Assembly (NCBI GenBank): GCA_947498595.1
Contig: CANMKX010000002.1
Span: 124,001-188,000, forward strand
DNA length: 64,000 nt
Source of the DNA: an uncultured Aquimarina sp.
GTDB lineage: Bacteria > Bacteroidota > Bacteroidia > Flavobacteriales > Flavobacteriaceae
Direction of reading: 5' to 3'
The notes below the pieces were generated by a model, which did not search any database, was not told the DNA's origin, and saw only the letters and a program-made list of their open reading frames with translations. The position numbers and the translations under genes are program-made. Below are positions 43,232 to 52,395 of the stretch, in pieces (the first letter of the stretch is position 1; each line of letters opens with the position of its first letter).

Positions 43232-44908
43232 TTACACGATCTCAAAAATCCTTTCTATTTCTAATAGTAATTTAGAATATCTATCTTCTACAGATTCTGC
43301 ATTCCATAGTGGATAATCGTCTAGTATATTTTTTGTCAAATTAAATGACGTTTTCCCATCAATTCCTTTTCCATAATTCCCATTGTAAATACCTCTTTTC
43401 GCTTCATAATTACGATTACTCGCCTGAATATTCTTGTGTCCAGACAACAATGTTAAATTCCCCAAACTATTGAGTTTTGGAGAAACCTCTTCTTCTGTAA
43501 AATGGGTGTTCCAATTTAATTCCTCTCTGTTCCATTCCACAGGCAAAATATGTTCGATATGTAATTCTCTAGTAATAGAAATAAACTCTTTATTATCTTC
43601 TTGAAAATACTCTAAAGAAAGTAATAATGGTTTAAGCCATTTAGTCCAATAAACATTTTCCAGACCAATAAAACCTTTATAATTCTCGTATTTATGAAGA
43701 TTTTCTATTACTAAATCTTTGATTTCTGATATATCTGCATCAGCTTTTATCTTTTTCAAGATGTTAAAAGAAGTTTGCTTTATTCTATTGGATGTTCCAT
43801 TAGCTATCCAACTTTGATAATAGTATTTCGTTATAATTTCTTTCAATTCATCATAACTTCTATAATTTACTTGTTTTGCAGTCGTTAAAATTGCTTTCCA
43901 ATAAATAGATTGTCTCAAATATTTCAGCATTGAAATATATTTATCTCGATTTTGGGATTGAATATCAAAAAGATGCTGTGCGAATTTTTCTATATCCAAT
44001 ATAACCTTCTGAGGATTTCCATTCTTGAATTGCTCCTTTAGTTCATCTTGTAAAGCCCTTCTAGGATTTTCTCCTTTCAGATAATACAAGTAAAGATTAA
44101 ATACTCCTTGTAAACTTTCTCCAGACAATCTGGCCGTATTTTCTATTCTTTTCCAAACTTCAATAAAACTAGGTCTTTTCGTTTCATCTAAATTTTGTAA
44201 AAGGTAAGCCTTTATAATATCAGCAGGCGATAAATCCAACCCTCTATCATTAAGCACAGTAAATAATTTGATGGCAAAACCTTCATCATAACAAACAATC
44301 TTAATCATGGTTGTTTTGTTAAACAAGTAATCCACGAAACCTTTCATGTCTTTAATATAATCGTCTGTTTCTTCTGGATTTTGAGATTTTTCTATAAGTT
44401 TCTTAAAATAAAAAGCAGTTTGTAAAAATCTGTTTTCTGATATTTCTTTTTTAGTCGTACTAAAATTTATTCCTTTTATAATGGATTCTTCAAAAAAAGC
44501 CTGGTTATTGAGGTGTGTAGTCAACTTTAAGCGTTCTTTTCCTTCTAAAAAATCAGTAATACTATTAGATATAACATTTTGCTGTTTCTTTTCTAAATCA
44601 AGTTTAATATCTCGTAATACACAAAACAGAATTGTAAGTGTAGTTAATCTTTGTTGACCATCTACCACTTCAAAAGCATCATCTTTTTTTACTACAACTA
44701 CAGAACCAAGAAAATAATTAGGGTCTAATGTTTCATCCTGCTTGTTATTCTTATAAGCCTCTAAAATATCATACCATAGTTGCTCAACTCTCTCCTTATC
44801 CCAAGAATAAGGTCGTTGATAACTTGGCATTTGATAAAAAGCATCTGTATTACCAAATATCTTTTTTAAACTCTGGTTTTCTGGTTTAAATATTTCTTCT
44901 ACACTCAT
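43232..44908 (-). CDS. DUF262/DUF1524 protein (GmrSD-like)
   Basis: 558 residues from the ATG at 44908 (the ORF-track start is TTG). N-terminal DUF262 with YQRPYSWDKERVEQLWYDI and VVDGQQRLTTLT (ParB-like nucleotide-binding fold). C-terminal DUF1524 HNH-type nuclease (HIEHILPVEW ... LNSLGNLTLLSGHKNIQASNR). This is the single-chain GmrSD layout of type IV restriction enzymes that cut glucosylated or otherwise modified phage DNA. Likely co-transcribed with the 206-residue gene, which ends 12 bases upstream. Confidence 0.85.
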   Translation of the reverse strand: MSVEEIFKPENQSLKKIFGNTDAFYQMPSYQRPYSWDKERVEQLWYDILEAYKNNKQDETLDPNYFLGSVVVVKKDDAFEVVDGQQRLTTLTILFCVLRDIKLDLEKKQQNVISNSITDFLEGKERLKLTTHLNNQAFFEESIIKGINFSTTKKEISENRFLQTAFYFKKLIEKSQNPEETDDYIKDMKGFVDYLFNKTTMIKIVCYDEGFAIKLFTVLNDRGLDLSPADIIKAYLLQNLDETKRPSFIEVWKRIENTARLSGESLQGVFNLYLYYLKGENPRRALQDELKEQFKNGNPQKVILDIEKFAQHLFDIQSQNRDKYISMLKYLRQSIYWKAILTTAKQVNYRSYDELKEIITKYYYQSWIANGTSNRIKQTSFNILKKIKADADISEIKDLVIENLHKYENYKGFIGLENVYWTKWLKPLLLSLEYFQEDNKEFISITRELHIEHILPVEWNREELNWNTHFTEEEVSPKLNSLGNLTLLSGHKNIQASNRNYEAKRGIYNGNYGKGIDGKTSFNLTKNILDDYPLWNAESVEDRYSKLLLEIERIFEIV

Positions 44909-44920
44909 AAGGTTGTTCAA

Positions 44921-45541
44921 TTAGATGATTGTTAAATTTTCAAAATCATACACTTCTTCTTGTTTATTTAAAAGTTCTCGTAACCTTCTTGTATTTATTC
45001 TCACCTCTCCTTCTACAATTATAATTACACTAGTAAATTCATGCAGTAAATAATGAATCTGCGAAAAATTTGAAATATTTCCCTTTAAATAATTTTTTAT
45101 ATCTTCTCCCATAAATATTCTATAACATACAGAATCTTCCCTTTTTGTAATTCGTCCATTAAAATTATTGGAGAATACTTTGGAATTAATGACATCTAGA
45201 AAACTCTCAATATTTTCTTTTAATTTATAAATCAAATAATAAAAAAGTGCTGTTGAAAACTCACAATGAACTCCTAAGAAATCTTCATTTTTAACAACAC
45301 AATTACCATTAACAAAAGGAGGTCTCATAATTTCTTTTTTTAAATAATCCTCTTTAAAAAGAGAAACAAAGGGTTTCTCTAAGAATTGATTCAGCACTTC
45401 TAACTCATGAGGTCTAACATCAAATATTGATTTATCAAAAGCTTTAAAATAACCTTCAAAAGTGTGATAATTATCTGTAATTCTTCTATTCGTAAGAGTG
45501 CTTAGTGTAAATTGTATCTTATCATATAATTGCGGATTCAT
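44921..45541 (-). CDS. Unknown partner of the GmrSD-like protein
   Basis: 206 residues. Helical, with LTNRRITDNYHTFEGYF near the N-terminus (an R-x5-H spacing as in HEPN RNases, but this alone is weak), a central CEFSTALFYYLIYKLKENIESFLDVI helix, and a beta-like C-terminus. No family recognised. Immediately upstream of the GmrSD-like gene on the same strand, so it probably belongs to the same defence unit. Confidence 0.55.
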   Translation of the reverse strand: MNPQLYDKIQFTLSTLTNRRITDNYHTFEGYFKAFDKSIFDVRPHELEVLNQFLEKPFVSLFKEDYLKKEIMRPPFVNGNCVVKNEDFLGVHCEFSTALFYYLIYKLKENIESFLDVINSKVFSNNFNGRITKREDSVCYRIFMGEDIKNYLKGNISNFSQIHYLLHEFTSVIIIVEGEVRINTRRLRELLNKQEEVYDFENLTII

Positions 45542-45635
45542 AATTTTGATTTTTTAGATTTAAATGATTAATTACAAGTTAATATAATAAAAAACCTGCT
45601 AAAAGCAGGCATTTTACAAATATTAGAAGCTAATC

Positions 45636-45959
45636 TTACTCGTCAGGATCTCGTAAGAGATCGAGGAGTTTTCGGAGTATGTCAGCGAAGAATGCGACGA
45701 TCTTTTCTAATATGAATACAAGCCATTTAAAGAGGATTTTAAGCAATAAGAATAGTTTTTCTATTAACCACTTCAAAACAGGTTTTAAGGCGCTATAAAT
45801 GCCTTTAAAGAGCTTTGGAATCCATCCAAAGGGAATCCAGTCATTCTTGATACTAAAGATCAAAGATAGCATCCAAATGATGAGTACGGCAAGAAGAAAA
45901 TACGTGACGATATTTCCAACAAGATTTATGATCTGGTATTTTAAAATTTCTAATGTCAT
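45636..45959 (-). CDS. Small membrane protein at the end of the mobilization operon
   Basis: 107 residues: an N-terminal transmembrane helix (NLVGNIVTYFLLAVLIIWMLSLIF) followed by amphipathic Trp/Phe/Leu-rich repeats (LKWLIEKLFLLLKILFKWLVFILEKIV). Its start lies 3 bases beyond the T4CP stop, so it is in the operon. Possibly an accessory of the coupling protein. Confidence 0.6.
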   Translation of the reverse strand: MTLEILKYQIINLVGNIVTYFLLAVLIIWMLSLIFSIKNDWIPFGWIPKLFKGIYSALKPVLKWLIEKLFLLLKILFKWLVFILEKIVAFFADILRKLLDLLRDPDE

Positions 45960-45962
45960 AAT

Positions 45963-47309
45963 TTATAGGATTTTTGAAGTTAAATCTGCTTTTTTGTAGA
46001 GTTTTGATGTTTTTTTAAACCAAGGCGAAATCTTAAGCTGAATAGCATCCAGCCCATTGATATAAAGGCAGGTGAATTTGGGCATGCCAACAATCTCATC
46101 CGCACGCATGAGCGGCATTGGGCGCAACGCCCCATTAATTTCTTCGGTTTTTGTACCTAAAAGGGTTTCTACTTGTACGGCTTGTTCACGGCGTAAATTG
46201 CCAAAATAGACCTGGTTGAGCATGTTGGCTAAAATGGTTTTTGCTGCGGTTTTACCGTAGTTATTTTCTATTTGTGCAATCTCCTGAACGTAGATAAAAA
46301 GGGCTACTTTGTACTTTCGAAGTACGCTTACCATTTGAGGGAATTGAGAAATGGAATACGTTGGAAACTCGTCCAAAAACATAAAAATAGGCTTGAATTC
46401 TTTGCCTTTTTGGGGCTTTTCAAGCGCCATTTCCATCATTTGAGTATTGAAGATTGACAGCAAAAAACGGTAGTATTTTTCCTTCCCTTCCTCTATACGA
46501 AGAAACAACGCTTTTTTGTGGGTTCTAAGTGAAGATAGTTCAAGAGAATCTGTAGAAGTAAGCTGTTGTATACTTTTGCTTTTAAGCTTGCTAAGTGGTG
46601 CTTTAGCACTGGCAAGAATATTACTTTTAAGCTTAGGGTCTAAGCCCATAAACGCAGCAAAATCCATAAAGATTTCTTCAGGTATATGCTGTTCTATAAA
46701 GAGGATCGCTTCTTGAGGTTTTACGGTAATAAGATTGATTAAATGGTATAATCCCAAAAGATTCTTCTTTGTTTCATCTTGTTGACTCTCGGCCAATAAG
46801 GCGGTAAGAAGGGTTTCTACAAGTGAAATAGCGGATTGTTCCCAAAACGTTTTGGTAGTTTTAGTTTCTGGGCAGATCAATAGCTCGGCGAGTTCTTGAA
46901 TCCCGTTTTCGTTTCGTATAGTTCGTTTAAGTGGATTATACGTATCACTTTCGCTTGGATTTGAGAGGTCTAATCGAGAGATAGAATAGCCTACATTTTT
47001 TAAATGTTTACCACAGATGGATTCTAATTCGCCCGAAACATCGAGCAAAAACAGACTATAATCGTCTTTTTTTGTAATACTTAAAAGATGATTGATGATA
47101 GTGGTACTCTTGCCTGAGCCTGTTGGAGCGCAATATAATGTATGATTATACAGGTGCTTTTCGAGCAGGAAGTTTTTCCCGTCGATGCAGAATCCATTTT
47201 GAGTTGTGGTTTTAAAATATTTGTTTTTGGTACGACGGCTCATAAAGTGAGCATTTCCAAATTGGGTGTTTTCGTTTTGGTTGTTTCCAAATAATAAATC
47301 GTAGAGCAT
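45963..47309 (-). CDS. Type IV coupling protein (TraG/VirD4-like)
   Basis: 448 residues. Walker A CAPTGSGKSTT (~60-70), Walker B FMFLDEFP and the TraD/VirD4-type QEIAQIENNYGKTAAKTILANMLNQVYFG segment. No N-terminal membrane anchor is evident; the adjacent small membrane protein may provide it. It links the relaxase-DNA complex to a conjugation channel, here presumably that of a helper element. Belongs to the mobilization operon with the relaxase 11 bases upstream. Confidence 0.85.
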   Translation of the reverse strand: MLYDLLFGNNQNENTQFGNAHFMSRRTKNKYFKTTTQNGFCIDGKNFLLEKHLYNHTLYCAPTGSGKSTTIINHLLSITKKDDYSLFLLDVSGELESICGKHLKNVGYSISRLDLSNPSESDTYNPLKRTIRNENGIQELAELLICPETKTTKTFWEQSAISLVETLLTALLAESQQDETKKNLLGLYHLINLITVKPQEAILFIEQHIPEEIFMDFAAFMGLDPKLKSNILASAKAPLSKLKSKSIQQLTSTDSLELSSLRTHKKALFLRIEEGKEKYYRFLLSIFNTQMMEMALEKPQKGKEFKPIFMFLDEFPTYSISQFPQMVSVLRKYKVALFIYVQEIAQIENNYGKTAAKTILANMLNQVYFGNLRREQAVQVETLLGTKTEEINGALRPMPLMRADEIVGMPKFTCLYINGLDAIQLKISPWFKKTSKLYKKADLTSKIL

Positions 47310-47320
47310 AATGGTATTTT

Positions 47321-48145
47321 TTAAAGGGTTTGCGATTGATCTCGGTCATATTCTTGTTCGCTTCTTTCCATAACTTCACGGAGGAGTTCAAGACGTTCGA
47401 GTGAGGAATAGCGTTCTGGTGTAATCAGCTTTTTAAGGCGATATTTTCGGTTGTTCTTCCAAAGAACCCCGTAGTACTTGGTATTTCCTCTTGAATACGG
47501 TTCTAGTTCTGGATGTTCTTCCAAAAGTTGATGTAGATGTTGTAGGTTAACAGCCGTATCAGCTAATTGATTTACAAGCTCTATAAGTGCATTAGTGTGC
47601 GTGTGTGCTTCTGATGTTTGATAGCGCTCCTGTTCTTTGTTTTTCTCTTTTAAAAACACAATACTATCGTGAAGCTCTGGAAAGTTTTTTTGCTGGTACA
47701 TCTCCAGATCTTTGTTCTGATCTATAAATTCTTTTTTTGAAATACGAACAGATTTTGCTTGTAAAAAAAGGTTTTGACTTACAGCGAGATGAATATGAAG
47801 GCAGCCAGAACTGGGTTCTGCGTGACATTTGCCAAAAACTACACAGCGATCCATTCCGCGAAGCCGAAGAAACTCATTGGTGAGTTTCCAAAGGGCTTCT
47901 GGGCTTGGATTTGACTTGTAATGATACGATAAGATTATGTGCTGGCAGCGAGTTCGTATTTTATTGCCTCGGTACTTATCGTTTTGGATGAAGGAGTTCA
48001 CGACCGTATTACGATCCACTCCACCAGATATATTTTTAAAAATAGTAAAGTCTTGTTCGCCGTTTTGTTTATCGGTAGATCCTCGTAGAATATAGTCTAT
48101 AAGCGTCTCATATCGACCCTTGAAAGGCAGCTGTTTAACAATCAT
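47321..48145 (-). CDS. Relaxase / mobilization nuclease
   Basis: 274 residues from the ATG at 48145 (the ORF-track start is TTG). The histidine-hydrophobe-histidine metal site is CLHIHLAVS, preceded by the HIILSYHY strand typical of MobA/VirD2-like relaxases. The nucleophile is probably a Tyr near the N-terminus (GRYETLIDYIL). The protein nicks oriT and pilots the strand. Overlaps the MobC-like gene by 11 bases. Confidence 0.85.
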   Translation of the reverse strand: MIVKQLPFKGRYETLIDYILRGSTDKQNGEQDFTIFKNISGGVDRNTVVNSFIQNDKYRGNKIRTRCQHIILSYHYKSNPSPEALWKLTNEFLRLRGMDRCVVFGKCHAEPSSGCLHIHLAVSQNLFLQAKSVRISKKEFIDQNKDLEMYQQKNFPELHDSIVFLKEKNKEQERYQTSEAHTHTNALIELVNQLADTAVNLQHLHQLLEEHPELEPYSRGNTKYYGVLWKNNRKYRLKKLITPERYSSLERLELLREVMERSEQEYDRDQSQTL

Positions 48146-48680
48146 AACCAAGGTGCTTAAAATCGTTGATTATGCGCTGTAAATGGTCTAAAAACCTTGG
48201 GGTTTTCTTCATTTCACTTCGGATATAATCCTCTAAATGAAGCGGACGATATTGGGCTATTGTAGCGTTCTCAATTTTGATAAAAAGCTCCTGTACGACT
48301 TTAATATCGCTGGTATCTGCAAATCGCTTTTTATTCACCTTGTAGGCTACCTGATTAAGCAGTGTACCGAGCTTGCGGTATTGTACAATTAAGGCATAAA
48401 GTACTTTTTCATCTGGTAAAACATAGCTTTGATTACGCTGTGCTTTGATAACCTGTTTGATAAAATTGGTAACTTTAAGGTTCAGCTTTTTTGCGTCTTC
48501 AGAAATGATTTCATATTCTGATTTTTCAAACCAGATTTGTATAAGTTTCTGCTGTTTTTTCCTAGCGAGATGACGCTCTCGCATGTACTTTTTTCGGTAT
48601 ACCTTAAACAGTTTATCTTTTTCTTCTTGAGTGCTATTAAGGCAGTTTTGTTCTCGTAAAAAATCTTGAAAATTAGACAT
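48135..48680 (-). CDS. MobC-like mobilization accessory protein
   Basis: 181 residues from the ATG at 48680 (MSNFQDFLREQ). The ORF-track start at 48833 would read through a hairpin and overlap the previous gene. A basic N-terminal half (RKKYMRERHLARKKQQKL) precedes a ribbon-helix-helix-like segment and the MobC motif VQYRKLGTLLNQVAYKVN. It recognises oriT with the relaxase. Confidence 0.75.
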   Translation of the reverse strand: MSNFQDFLREQNCLNSTQEEKDKLFKVYRKKYMRERHLARKKQQKLIQIWFEKSEYEIISEDAKKLNLKVTNFIKQVIKAQRNQSYVLPDEKVLYALIVQYRKLGTLLNQVAYKVNKKRFADTSDIKVVQELFIKIENATIAQYRPLHLEDYIRSEMKKTPRFLDHLQRIINDFKHLGYDC

Positions 48681-48796
48681 AGGTATGTTGGGATGAGAGG
48701 GGCGTACCCTAACACCGACTTGTTTTTTTGGTGAATTTTTTTGTTCTCTGAAAAAAAGGGCATACCTCCTATGCCCTTTATGGTTTTTTGAAGTGT
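48681..48796 (-). promoter_or_regulatory. Gap with hairpin ahead of the MobC-like gene; oriT candidate
   Basis: 116 bases with the inverted repeat AAAGGGCATA-cctcc-TATGCCCTTT and the GC-rich stretch GAGAGGGGCGTACCCTAACACC (shown partly), unusual for this genome. Gaps before mobC/relaxase genes often contain oriT. No nick site can be proven by reading. Confidence 0.4.
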
Positions 48797-49099
48797 TTAC
48801 AAATCCATCTCCATATCGTTCTCTTGTTCCCACGTTTTGGGAATAGAATCAATAAGTTTTTGGAGTGGTGAAAGTCTTTTTTTCGCTTTTTGGAGCGATA
48901 ATCCACGATCTTTTATCGCGGTGTCATATCCGAGAGATAAAGCTCTGTACTTGAAATAATTCTTCGAATTTTTATCTAGTGCTTTCAGCGCAAGCTGTTT
49001 TTGTAATAAGCTATATTCTGCTGGAGGGATCATTTTTCCAATATTGTATCCTTTGGAAAAATATTCTCGTATAATCGCTATTTCTTTCTGCTTTTCCAT
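48797..49099 (-). CDS. Unknown protein of the mobilization operon, 100 aa
   Basis: 100 residues, charged and helical (IIREYFSKGYNIGKMIPPAEYSLLQKQLALKALD). Start overlaps the previous stop by 1 base. No family recognised; position suggests a transfer accessory protein. Confidence 0.6.
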   Translation of the reverse strand: MEKQKEIAIIREYFSKGYNIGKMIPPAEYSLLQKQLALKALDKNSKNYFKYRALSLGYDTAIKDRGLSLQKAKKRLSPLQKLIDSIPKTWEQENDMEMDL

Positions 49100-49383
49100 C
49101 AGAATCCATGTACTTTATATGATTCTATAAACTGTACTACTTCGCTTCGCTTGTAGAGGATGACTCTTCTGCCTATTTGATAATAGGGAAGTCCGTTGCT
49201 TCTATACTGAAACAATGTTGATTTACTAGAAATACCCAGTAATTTCATCGTTTCTTTTTCCGTCATATATTCGTCTTTTTCTTCGGCTTTGATCTGCTTA
49301 TAAAACCTGTTGAGCAACTCAAAGAGCGTCTCCTCATCACTTAAGATGAGGGTACGCATATTATTGAAATCTGGGTGTTTCAT
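49099..49383 (-). CDS. Helix-turn-helix protein (excisionase/AlpA-like)
   Basis: 94 residues: EYMTEKETMKLLGISSKSTLFQYRSNGLPYYQIGRRVILYKRSEVVQFI is the standard winged-HTH of excisionase-like proteins. Overlaps the vWA-like gene by 4 bases. Probably regulates the operon or helps excision. Confidence 0.75.
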   Translation of the reverse strand: MKHPDFNNMRTLILSDEETLFELLNRFYKQIKAEEKDEYMTEKETMKLLGISSKSTLFQYRSNGLPYYQIGRRVILYKRSEVVQFIESYKVHGF

Positions 49384-50108
49384 AATCGTTCAAAGTGTAC
49401 GTTAATGTTAAATGACTTAAAACACGTTCTCCAATAGCTTTCTAAATATAAGTATAATGGATTATTGGTGTTTTGTGCTACGGGCATTAAACAGGTAAGT
49501 TCTATGTTTTGAAGCTCATCTGGAATAATAAATGTATCCTGTAACGCTTTTACATTTTCTTTTGCCAAAGCCACCATTTCTGTTTCTTTATGAATATTTG
49601 CTTTGGTAATGTCGGCAAGAGCTGATTCTTGAATCATATCGCTGATGACTATCACTTTTGACGGATGTTTTAGCTTTGATAATGGTACTAATATTTCTAA
49701 TATCTCGGTGCGGTGAGCCGTTCCTTCTAATTCGGTAATAAAATTCACTATTTTGGTAATAAAGAGCAATTTATTTTGTTGTGCTCGTGCTTTGTGCAAT
49801 TTACTCTGCATTACTCGTTTGTCTGGTTCATACATAGCTGCCTCAAAGCTAGGCATAAGTCTATACGTAAACTTTGTTGAATTCGCAATACTTGCCGTGT
49901 TATCGAATATCAATTTTACATCTACCGTGGTGGTGTTATCTTCGGTAAGATACTCCGCCAAAGCTTGGCGAAGGTATCTTGTAAGTACTTTTTTGTCTAT
50001 CTGTACCGATGAAGATTGATCTACAAAAATGGTACAGTATTTTTCTTGTGCACTACATGATTGTAATGTCAATACGGATATTAAAAATATACATGCTATT
50101 TTTTTCAT
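49380..50108 (-). CDS. Lipoprotein with vWA-like fold
   Basis: 242 residues. Lipoprotein signal ACIFLISVLTLQSC, then IFVDQSSSV, a D-x-S-x-S metal-site motif, and KVIVISDMIQES at the position of a later vWA strand. Such domains bind partners through a metal. It is unusual in a mobilization operon; it may contact the conjugation channel or cell surface. Confidence 0.7.
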   Translation of the reverse strand: MKKIACIFLISVLTLQSCSAQEKYCTIFVDQSSSVQIDKKVLTRYLRQALAEYLTEDNTTTVDVKLIFDNTASIANSTKFTYRLMPSFEAAMYEPDKRVMQSKLHKARAQQNKLLFITKIVNFITELEGTAHRTEILEILVPLSKLKHPSKVIVISDMIQESALADITKANIHKETEMVALAKENVKALQDTFIIPDELQNIELTCLMPVAQNTNNPLYLYLESYWRTCFKSFNINVHFERL

Positions 50109-50128
50109 TTTGTTCTGTTTTTGTTGGG

Positions 50129-51508
50129 TTAGAGATTAAAATCTTTATCATCAGGATCTTGTAGTAGTAATTGTTCACACGCATGTTTCTTACAAACCAG
50201 ATAAATTAGTTCGTTGCGTAATACATAGGCATCTTCTAGTTTTTTGTACCAAACCTCGTAATCCCTTTTGAGGATATCTGCTTGTTTGCTATATTTATCT
50301 GCCATAAATCGCAGATAAACAACTTTTCCGCCTAACATGATCACTATCTTTAGAATGATTGAGCACAGTAGTAAACTCATACCAAAAAGGCTTAAAGCTA
50401 CATAGCGTAGTATTTCAATCAACAATGGTTCTGGTTTTTGATCTATAGCTTTGATTTGCTCTTGTAGGTCTGCTATTTCTTGTTTGAGTTCTTGATTCTC
50501 TGGCTCAAGAAAAGCTTGATATTGCTTTTTGCTTAGCTGCGTAGTAAGGCGTTCTGCTTTTTTGATCTCTTCTTTTTTATTGGTATGAAACGCAGAAAGT
50601 ACCCCAAAAGAGAGTATAACAATACTCGCAACAGCTACAGCCATTTTCAAAATCATAGGTACACGTGCCGTGGTTCGTATGTAGAGTTCTATTTTTTTGA
50701 AAAATAACAGTACCAGAGTAAATACCACCACCATTGTTCCAAAAGCCAATAAAATTGAATTTATATCTCCTAAATGCATTACATTTTTTCCTGTGATGTT
50801 CCAAATAATGGCTTCTATGATAATTCCTATTGCTACAGCAATGATATAGCTCAGGAGAGAGATCGTTTTAAAATAGTACAGTATGTTAAACGTATTTGGA
50901 GTTACATTTTCTGCTAGTATCGCTTCTGGAAAAGCAGGTTTTTCTAGGTGCTGAAAATTGTCTCTATAGGGCTTTGCTAAAGCATGCGCTGTTTCATCAA
51001 TTTCTTCATTCAAATTACGATTAAACTCGATAATCTTAAACCTACTAGGTTTTGTGGATGCCTGGTATTTTGGTATATGAATACCATCCAGTATAACTTT
51101 TGGTGGTACTTTCGACTCTACAAAAATTACTTTGTTGTCTTCAATCTCTTCGAGTTGATCTGGTTCTATGAGTTCGGACTCGTCTTTGAGCATGGTTAGG
51201 TGTGTTAATGCTCTTTTTTTCTGAAAGCTTTTTTCTACGGCTTTTTTGTACTCTGCTACACCGCTAGAAATTTTCTTCGAAAATTCACTAATGGCTGAAT
51301 TAAAATATCCGATAATACTTTCTAACCAAATTGTGCCACTTCCTAAGAAATCTGGCGCTTTACTTTCTAGGGTACGAAAGTAATCCAGTCCTTTATTAAT
51401 GAGAATATTTGCCGTAGATTCCCATATTCCTTCGATGCTACTTTTCGCTCGATTCTTCTTCCCAAATGATATTTTCTTACGTCTAATTTTTGAAAACTTT
51501 ATTTTCAT
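50129..51508 (-). CDS. Large membrane protein of the mobilization operon
   Basis: 459 residues from the ATG at 51508 (MKIKFSKIRRKK). Soluble basic N-terminal ~220 residues, then four hydrophobic segments (LLSYIIAVAIGIIIEAII; SILLAFGTMVVVFTLVLLFF; MAVAVASIVILSFGVLSAF; LRYVALSLFGMSLLLCSIIL) with a coiled coil (QELKQEIADLQEQIKAID) between the last two. No family recognised. First gene of the operon; possibly an inner-membrane transfer component. Confidence 0.65.
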   Translation of the reverse strand: MKIKFSKIRRKKISFGKKNRAKSSIEGIWESTANILINKGLDYFRTLESKAPDFLGSGTIWLESIIGYFNSAISEFSKKISSGVAEYKKAVEKSFQKKRALTHLTMLKDESELIEPDQLEEIEDNKVIFVESKVPPKVILDGIHIPKYQASTKPSRFKIIEFNRNLNEEIDETAHALAKPYRDNFQHLEKPAFPEAILAENVTPNTFNILYYFKTISLLSYIIAVAIGIIIEAIIWNITGKNVMHLGDINSILLAFGTMVVVFTLVLLFFKKIELYIRTTARVPMILKMAVAVASIVILSFGVLSAFHTNKKEEIKKAERLTTQLSKKQYQAFLEPENQELKQEIADLQEQIKAIDQKPEPLLIEILRYVALSLFGMSLLLCSIILKIVIMLGGKVVYLRFMADKYSKQADILKRDYEVWYKKLEDAYVLRNELIYLVCKKHACEQLLLQDPDDKDFNL

Positions 51509-51575
51509 ATTTCTATCTTTTAATATCCCCACAAGTGTCTACTTGTGAGGATTTTTGATTCAACATTTTGTTTCA

Positions 51576-51773
51576 TTACCTCCAGAAATAATGATCTTCA
51601 AAAAATGAACCTCCAAGATTCAATGGCTCTTCATTATTTTTATATGTAATCATATATAATCTTGCATTCATTTGATTTTTAAATTTTATAATAGTCCCGT
51701 CTGGATATGTAGCTTGAAATACCCCTTCTTTATAAAAAAGAGTCCAATTACCTAGTTGTTTTACTACTTTCAT
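51576..51773 (-). CDS. Small hypothetical protein, 65 aa
   Basis: VVKQLGNWTLFYKEGVFQATYPDGTIIKFKNQMNARLYMITYKN reads as a small beta-rich fold. It lies 67 bases ahead of the mobilization operon on the same strand. No family recognised. Confidence 0.5.
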   Translation of the reverse strand: MKVVKQLGNWTLFYKEGVFQATYPDGTIIKFKNQMNARLYMITYKNNEEPLNLGGSFFEDHYFWR

Positions 51774-51945
51774 AATCTGTTATTTTATGTACTTAAAAAA
51801 AGCACTGTTAAAAATGATGTTGATTAGACAAGCGTACCATGGATTGTTGAATTCAACAGTGCAACAATACTCCGAACAGGATAAAAAGAGTATTTAAAGA
51901 TGATTTAAAGATTGATTTAAGTTTAGATAAAGTTTAAAAACAGGT

Positions 51946-52365
51946 CTAAGGGTGCGTATTTATTGACCATATGCCCTTTCTGATTAATTTAGCAACTTCT
52001 GCATCTGATGGTGTATGATCTTTTTCGAATAACGAAATATCAACCTCTTTATCTACTTCGATGACATAATCATCTCCGTTTTCATATCGATTTATTTCAC
52101 TCATAACTTTAATCGCTATTCGTTCTTTTAGATCAAAAAATCGTTGATAGTAATGCATTCCATAATATTGAAGTTCTTCATCTCCATGAAGCTCTTTTCT
52201 CATGTCGATATATTTTTTGAGCCTACTATCAATAAAGTCAACTCCTTCTTCTCCTATAATATCAAGAATTTCTTGATCAGGAATAGGAACACCGTCAAAG
52301 GAATTAACACCTTCAGCTTTTGTAGGAGCATATATAATTCTCGATTCCAAATTTTGTATATTCAT
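51946..52365 (-). CDS. Acidic hypothetical protein divergent from the TPR gene
   Basis: 139 residues from the ATG at 52365 (the ORF-track start is TTG). Acidic and helical (DQEILDIIGEEGVDFIDSRLKKYIDMRKEL). Only 30 bases separate its start from that of the TPR protein, so the two promoters must overlap the opposite genes, and joint control is likely. No family recognised. Confidence 0.55.
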   Translation of the reverse strand: MNIQNLESRIIYAPTKAEGVNSFDGVPIPDQEILDIIGEEGVDFIDSRLKKYIDMRKELHGDEELQYYGMHYYQRFFDLKERIAIKVMSEINRYENGDDYVIEVDKEVDISLFEKDHTPSDAEVAKLIRKGIWSINTHP

Positions 52366-52395
52366 CAATGGTAATCATAAAATAATCAAAACAAT

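Noticed and set aside
48482-48763. 93-aa minus-strand frame overlapping the MobC-like gene
   Set aside because: Alternative frame within the better supported MobC-like gene; low-complexity basic product.
48681-48833. N-terminal extension of the MobC-like ORF
   Set aside because: Runs through a hairpin and overlaps the preceding gene; the internal ATG at 48680 gives a normal start.
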